Positions 57,871 to 64,000 of a DNA stretch of 64,000 nucleotides are shown one piece after another. The position numbers were made by a program, and so were the translations under genes. The stretch is from Salvelinus alpinus (lineage: Eukaryota > Chordata > Actinopteri > Salmoniformes > Salmonidae): assembly GCF_045679555.1 (NCBI RefSeq), contig NC_092091.1, forward strand, positions 78,764,685 through 78,828,684, read 5' to 3'. Under the pieces are notes generated by a model, which ran no database searches, had not been told where the DNA came from, and was given only the letters and a program-made list of their open reading frames with translations. Each line of letters starts with the position of its first letter. The stretch's first letter is position 1.

Positions 57871-59197
57871 AGAAAGTTTTACTCACTAAAATAGTTAATG
57901 TGACTTGCGAAAGCAAACGTCCCAATTTAAATCTTTCTCATATTTTATATTATTATTACTTGAAACGCTACTCATTTTACGCCATAGGCCAACGGACTCT
58001 GACGTTGGATTTTGTACGTAAAAAAATATATTTTTAAATAGCAAGGTCCTGCTCCTTCCCTGACTTTTCCTAAATATTAATATTTTACATTGCTCAGTTG
58101 TCAGAATGTTTAAATCACGAACAGAAACATATTAAGGGGCTGTTTACCAGTTGTCGTTTTTTTACAGCTGTTAGTAATTTAAGAGGCCAAGACAAATGTG
58201 TCATAGGGCGTTGGTACCCTGGCGCTTATGCATCTCTTTCCTCACTCAATTAATGTTGTCATTGGATGAATGGGCATTATACAACGAGTAGTTCTAATCC
58301 TGTATTCTGATTTGTTAAAACCGCATTTCAGTCAGTGTCTATTCCACAAGTTACCACCGGCTAAATCTATGACATCAAAATGCCTATTCACTCTGTTCCA
58401 TCTGACTGTGCAATCCACTGTCTCATCAGCCCAGCCAGGCAATGTATAAACTTAATCTCCACTATAAAAAGTGTCTAGACATCATCTCACATTTCTTTTA
58501 GACTAACATTTTGTTTTCAACAGCAGATATTTGTATAAACCTTGCTGTCTGTCTCCGACACTTGCAACATTGTTTCAATATTCAAATTCGATCTCCAGCT
58601 GTCCCATAGTAATGACAAGTCTGTAGTCGGGATGAGACAGACAAGCAAGCAGCGGTTCTCAGCCAGTCAAAATAATGAATCAACTGGCATCATTTTTATG
58701 GATATATACAAAGAAATGTCATTTGAAAAAAGGTCAAACGAAATGAAGTGCATCTAGTTGGCAGTCTTTCCAGCTTCAGTTTGAAGTGATTGTGTTAGCT
58801 GTGTTTGTTGGCTAGATCCTCTAAACAACAGTGTCCTGATGAGAGAGCACATTTTCTATGCCAGGCCAAATCGCGCCTCGTCAGCTCATTGTTATGGATC
58901 TATCTAAATAAAGGTCACTAGAAAACAGCTTAAACTTATGCAAATGCAGCTACTGTTGATATTGTGGCTGCACGGGTTGATGTTACTAAGTTAGCCGTAG
59001 TTGGCTAGCTAGCAAGCAAGGGATAAGAACATTGGCAACCAGTATGGCAATGGAACATTTGGAACGAACGACTGGGTCGCGTCCATAGATACAGAACAAA
59101 AAGACTGAATAACTGAGTCGTGCTCTGGCTACCGAACCGATAGAACGAATGACCAACCGGCTTGGGTAGCAATCCTAGATTTGTGTTGGGACTATAT
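57871..59197. mobile_element. Unclassified salmonid repeat
   Basis: Sequence such as ccagccaggcaatgtataaa, tgagagagcacattttctat and gtcactagaaaacagcttaa is, as far as I recall, part of a common salmonid interspersed repeat. No coding region is evident; a 71-codon ORF at 58542-58757 looks incidental. Confidence 0.4.
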
Positions 59198-59410
59198 GTT
59201 GTGGACATTTCTGGGATCTTTTATTTCAGCTCATTAAAAATGAGACCAACACTTTACATGTTACATTTATATTTTTGGTTTAGTATACGTTGTTGGGAAA
59301 GTGGTAAAAATGTCTGTTTTTAAAAGTTGGCAGAAAATGTAGTTGATGCGATTACTACACTGAACGAAAACATAAACGCAACATGTAAAGTGTTGGTCCG
59401 ATGTTATTTC
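59198..59410. mobile_element. Two facing ends of a small DNA transposon
   Basis: ccaacactttacatgttaca (59248-) and, inverted, acataaacgcaacatgtaaagtgttggtcc (59370-59399) are the same terminal sequence in opposite orientation. A nearly empty 75-bp middle suggests a MITE of a Tc1/mariner-type family. Confidence 0.55.
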
Positions 59411-59544
59411 TATATATGCCTACAGGGGTGCTACAATTCTAAATCAAGGAGCTAAATGACCCTTGGTATGACCATCTTAAAACAATTCCATATGTTAGCT
59501 TAGTAGAAGCCCGGGCTCTTAGACTTTAGGGTTTTTTCTTCATG

Positions 59545-59860
59545 AAAAATTACCATATAGTTATTTCTATGAGTCTTAAATGGGGAAATTAATTTGAATG
59601 GTTTGAATATGAATATTTCTTAAATCTATTCAAGAAAAGTCCAACTAAAAAATGTCAATACAAGAAATTCTTAGGTGAAGTCCTCAGCAATTGTTTTCTG
59701 TACTACACCTGAATTTTTTAAATAAAATGTTAATGTTTCAATTTAACATTCTGTGTTGTGTCCATCAGTTAAGCATGTCTATAAAGGCTTTATGAATGGG
59801 AAAATAGAAATGACATTGACTAAATAGAATTCATACATAGACCTTTAATGTTGTTGTTAT
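59545..59860 (-). repeat. Right arm of a dispersed inverted repeat
   Basis: Counterpart of 56874-57130. Confidence 0.75.
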
Positions 59861-60089
59861 AGATCCGAGTGGCAAACTGCACAGTTAATTACCACTAGCT
59901 ATAAACGCCTTATGAATAGAAAAATAGATTGGACTTTACACTGAATGCATATGTGGGACCCAGAGAAATATTAGAGAATGCATTATGGGTATGTAGTCAC
60001 AATAAATTGTTACTCATTAGTTCATTTACATTCGTTTTCTTTTCTTTTTTACTTTGACACTATACATAATTTTTAAGTAGAGAACTTAC

Positions 60090-60359
60090 TTGTGGTGAGG
60101 GTTGTTGACACCAGTTGACTTTGCTTTCCATTTTCCAGCAAAGTGCAGACAGTAACAGAGTACTGAGTAGCAGGTTTCAGGTCAGAGAGAGTGATGCTGT
60201 GTGAAGACGTGGTAGTGATGTGTGGTTTTGTCCCTAGACAGCGGTAGGAGATCTGGTAATGATGTTGGGTTTGGTCCAATCCTGGTGGCTGGCTCCAGCT
60301 AACAGCAGCTGATGTGGTGTCCACTGAGTCAACAGTCAGCTGGTCTGGAGCAGGAAGTA
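60090..60359 (-). CDS. Fibronectin type III exon (module 1)
   Basis: 270 bp between acceptor (ttcccttag) and donor gtaagt, phase 1 at both ends. Reads LTVDSVDTTSAAVSWSQPPG, HHYQISYRCLGTKPHITTTS and LSDLKPATQYSVTVCTLLEN. It retains the usual P-A tyrosine corner, so it is the least derived of the three modules. As the most upstream of the minus-strand exons seen, it would code nearest the N-terminus; a first exon is not visible in the window. Confidence 0.87.
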
Positions 60360-61006
60360 CTAAGGGAAAATACATTATTGTCAGTGTTACAGTTTAACTC
60401 CAGAAATATAATACAGGAGGAAAAAGTTTAAAAGTAGTAAAATAGTAGAAAAGGCCAGCCTGCAATTCCTTTTCCTTTTTGGGTAAGAAATATGCAAAAA
60501 ACAGAAGTCACACAACCATAGCTTTACTTGTAATGTAATAAAAAGAAAGTTTTTGCGCTGCGCCACAGGGGTAAACATTTTTGGGGGTCAGGGGAGGGGG
60601 GGTTCTTGCATTGAAATAATATAGAATTCTGCTTATATAATCATTCTCATCTACCGCAATAAACATAAAGTTCAAATGTCCAGACTGAGATCATGGTGTC
60701 CTCTTGAAATCTGTAACCTTTCTCTGCTGCACTGTATCAGCACAATGGACAGCGCCCTACATCAATGCTGTTTTGGTAAAGAATATAGACTACAAGATAG
60801 AGAGGATAATTCACCTATTACAAACAGCCTATGTACACACAGCTGTCTTACCAAAATAATGCTAACTAAATGCTGTAAGTATTAACCTAGTTATTCATGC
60901 ATGCAAAGACAAAATACTGAATAGTTTGGCTTACTGACACAACTGCAAATGTGAATGAATGAATGTGAACAGAAGAAAACAGCGGTAACAAGTAGTAGAC
61001 CTAGTC
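60360..61006 (-). other. Upstream flank of FN3 module 1 with a duplicated segment
   Basis: 60370-60520 repeats the flank of the other modules. 60640-60770 (caatggacagcgccctacat) resembles 63850-63990 (ccatggacagcgccctacac), pointing to another duplicated unit just off the right end. Confidence 0.55.
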
Positions 61007-63487
61007 ACATAAATATCAGATATATAAAGACATGACACAATCTATATTAGACTAGTTACATTAACATAATATCAGATAGATAAAGACATGACACAATCTA
61101 TATTAGACTAGTTACATTAACATAATATCAGATAAAGACATGACACAATCTATATTAGACTAGTTACATTAACATAATATCAGATAGATAAAGACATGAC
61201 ACAATCTATATTAGACTAGTTACATTAACAGTAAACATAATATCAGATAGATAAAGACATGACACAATCTATATTAGACGAGTTACATTAACATAATATC
61301 AGATGGATAAAGACATGACACAATCTATATTAGACTAGTTACATTAACATAATATCAGATGGATAAAGACATGACACAATCTATATTAGACTAGTTACAT
61401 TAACATAATATCAGATAGATAAAGACATGACACAATCTATATTAGACTAGTTACATTAACATAATATCAGATGGATAAAGACATGACACAATCTATATTA
61501 GACTAGTTACATTAACATAATATCAGATAGATAAAGACATGACACAATCTATATTAGACTAGTTACATTAACATAATATCAGATAGATAAAGACATGACA
61601 CAATCTATATTAGACTAGTCACATTAACATAATATCAGATAGATAAAGACATGATACAATCTATATCAGACTAGTTACATTAACATAATATCAGATAGAT
61701 AAAGACATGATACAATCTATATTAGACTAGTTACATTAACATAATATCAGATAGATAAAGACATGACACAATCTATATTAGACTAGTTACATTAACATAA
61801 TATCAGATAGATAAAGACATGACACAATCTATATTAGACTAGTTACATTAACATAATATCAGATAGATAAAGACATGATACAATCTATATTAGACTAGTT
61901 ACATTAACATAATATCAGATAGATAAAGACATGACACAATCTATATTAGACTAGTTACATTAACATAATATCAGATAGATAAAGACATGACACAATCTAT
62001 ATTAGACTAGTTACATTAACATAATATCAGATAGATAAAGACATGACACAATCTATATTAGACTAGTTACATTAACATAATATCAGATAGATAAAGACAT
62101 GACACAATCTATATTAGACTAGTTACATTAACATAATATCAGATAGATAAAGACATGACACAATCTATATTAGAGTAGTTACATTAACATAATATCAGAT
62201 AGATAAAGACATGACACAATCTATATTAGAGTAGTGACATTAACATAATATCAGATAGATGAAGACATGACACAATCTATATTAGACTAGTTACATTAAC
62301 ATAATATCAGATAGATAAAGACATGACACAATCTATATTAGACTAGTTACATTAACAGTAAACATAATATCAGATAGATAAAGACATGACACAATCTATA
62401 TTAGACTAGTTACATTAACATAATATCAGATAGATAAAGACATGACACAATCTATATTAGAGTAGTTACATTAACATAATATCAGATAGATAAAGACATG
62501 ACACAATCTATATTAGAGTAGTGACATTAACATAATATCAGATAGATAAAGACATGACACAATCTATATTAGACTAGTTACATTAACATAATATCAGATA
62601 GATAAAGACATGACACAATCTATATTAGACTAGTTACATTAACATAATATCAGATAGATAAAGACATGATACAATCTATATTAGACTAGTTACATTAACA
62701 TAATATCAGATAGATAAAGACATGACACAATCTATATTAGACTAGTTACATTAACAATAATATCAGATGGATAAAGACATGACACAATCTATATTAGACT
62801 AGTTACATTAACATAATATCAGATAGATAAAGACATGACACAATCTATATTTAGACTAGTGACATTAACATAATATCAGATAGATAAAGACATGACACAA
62901 TCTATATTAGACTAGTTACATTAACATAATATCAGATAGATAAAGACATGACACAATCTATATTAGACTAGTTACATTAACATAATATCAGATAGATAAA
63001 GACATAAACCAATCTATATTAGACTAGTTACATTAACATAATATCAGATGGATAAAGACATGACACAATCTATATTAGACTAGTGACATTAACATAATAT
63101 CAGATAGATAAAGACATGACACAATCTATATTAGACTAGTTACATTAACATAATATCAGATAGATAAAGACATGACACAATCTATATTAGACTAGTTACA
63201 TTAACATAATATCAGATGGATAAATACATGACACTATCTATATTTTGGCAAGTCACATTAACATAATATCAGATAGATAAAGACATGACACAATCTATAT
63301 TAGACTAGGTACATTAACATAATATCAGATAGATAAAGACATGACACAATCTATATTAGACTAGTTACATTAACATAATATCAGATAGATAAAGACATGA
63401 CACAATCTATATTAGACTAGTTACATTAACATAATATCAGATAGATAAAGACATGACACAATCTATATTTTGGCAAGTTACATTAAC
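61007..63487. repeat. 56-bp minisatellite, about 44 copies
   Basis: Unit ataatatcagatagataaag, acatgacacaatctatatta, gactagttacattaac. Occasional insertions (acagtaaac at 61230 and 62356) recur at the array edge (63488), and one tttggcaag variant occurs at 63243 and 63470. Confidence 0.97.
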
Positions 63488-64000
63488 AGTAAACAAACCG
63501 TGAATGGAGATCCAATTAGCCAAAATATAGCCTTCAGCCTATTACCGTGAGAAGTAGCCGTGAACAGCTGTTCAGCCAAATAAATAGGCCCGTAGGCCTC
63601 CGTAAACATGGAAAATCATGCCACTCATGATTTCAGCAACACCTTGTGAAATGGCACAATACACTTCTGTGGATCAAATTTGACCCACGTAATCAATAAA
63701 GCAATGTCAGCCTACCATAAACACGTTTCCAATACGCACAGTTCCATTTACAACCACAAAAACTAATAGGCAACCAAGAAAGCCATATTAGACTATATTT
63801 ATGATGAAACACCCATATGTAGCTTGGGTTATTCATTGTAATTATATTGAATTCCACTTATATCATGCTATACCACAATAAACACAAATGTTTAAATGTA
63901 GAGAACATTGAATGCTTTTGACCAGGATGTGATGGGTTGGAGCGAAATCTCTGCTCTGCTCCATCAGCACCATGGACAGCGCCCTACACACTAAGCAAGG
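63488..64000. other. Unassigned sequence, partly duplicated from 60.6 kb
   Basis: The last 150 bp parallel 60640-60770 with many differences. No coding region can be assigned. Confidence 0.45.

Overview
This 64 kb window is repeat-choked teleost DNA, almost certainly from a salmonid (salmon/trout/charr). The evidence is the set of repeats: a tRNA-derived SINE of the Slm type, two 5S-rRNA-derived SINEs, an HpaI-like SINE, five L2-clade LINE copies, five Tc1-like transposons, several Gypsy-like LTR pieces, and long minisatellites of the kind common in these tetraploid-derived genomes. The species cannot be named from the sequence. There is one 100-N assembly gap (31024-31123).

Host coding sequence is sparse and lies on the minus strand. 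(1) At 60.1, 50.3 and 44.0 kb there are three near-identical 270-bp fibronectin type III (FN3) exons with intact splice sites. They are followed at 31.1-31.4 kb by the start of a very-large-inducible-GTPase (VLIG/GVIN1-like) exon that runs into the gap. The order suits a fish GVIN-type gene with N-terminal FN3 repeats, transcribed right to left. (2) At 9.0-3.8 kb two decayed FN3 exons are followed closely by a wrecked GIMAP/AIG1 GTPase exon. That exon is split by a hAT-like MITE (which carries a 3.2 kb insertion) and by an internal 21-bp minisatellite. Both gene types are interferon/immune-associated GTPase families in fish.

Layout: 0-3.6 kb SINEs, a Tc1 fragment and a 46-bp minisatellite; 3.8-9 kb FN3-GIMAP pseudogene with a 115-copy 24-bp array; 10.1-15.4 kb LINE copy A with a solo LTR and a Tc1 element nested in it; 17-19.6 kb complete non-autonomous LTR element; 20.7-27.5 kb composite block bounded by inverted repeats, enclosing an ORF-dense 2.8 kb stretch of unknown origin, a 136-bp-arm hairpin and LINE copy B; 27.9 kb solo LTR; 31 kb GVIN exon and gap; 31.8-34.1 kb two minisatellites around a SINE; 35.6 and 41-42.2 kb LINE fragments; 37.8-40.4 kb two Tc1 elements; 44-52 kb FN3 modules, 5S-SINE, LINE copy D (nearly full length), solo LTR and a pogo/Tigger-like MITE; 52.2-56.9 kb Tc1 interrupted by an ORF1-only LINE that carries a 40-bp array; 57-59.9 kb foldback sequence; 61-63.5 kb 56-bp array.

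The clearest theme is that minisatellites arise inside mobile-element or gene sequence: 22 bp in a Tc1 transposase, 40 bp in a LINE ORF1, 38 bp in a tRNA-SINE, 18/27 bp in an LTR-element ORF, 21 bp in a GIMAP exon, and 24 bp in an LTR-like insert within a hAT MITE. The most unusual unexplained piece is the ORF-dense block at about 21.9-24.75 kb between inverted repeats. I could not assign it to a known family.
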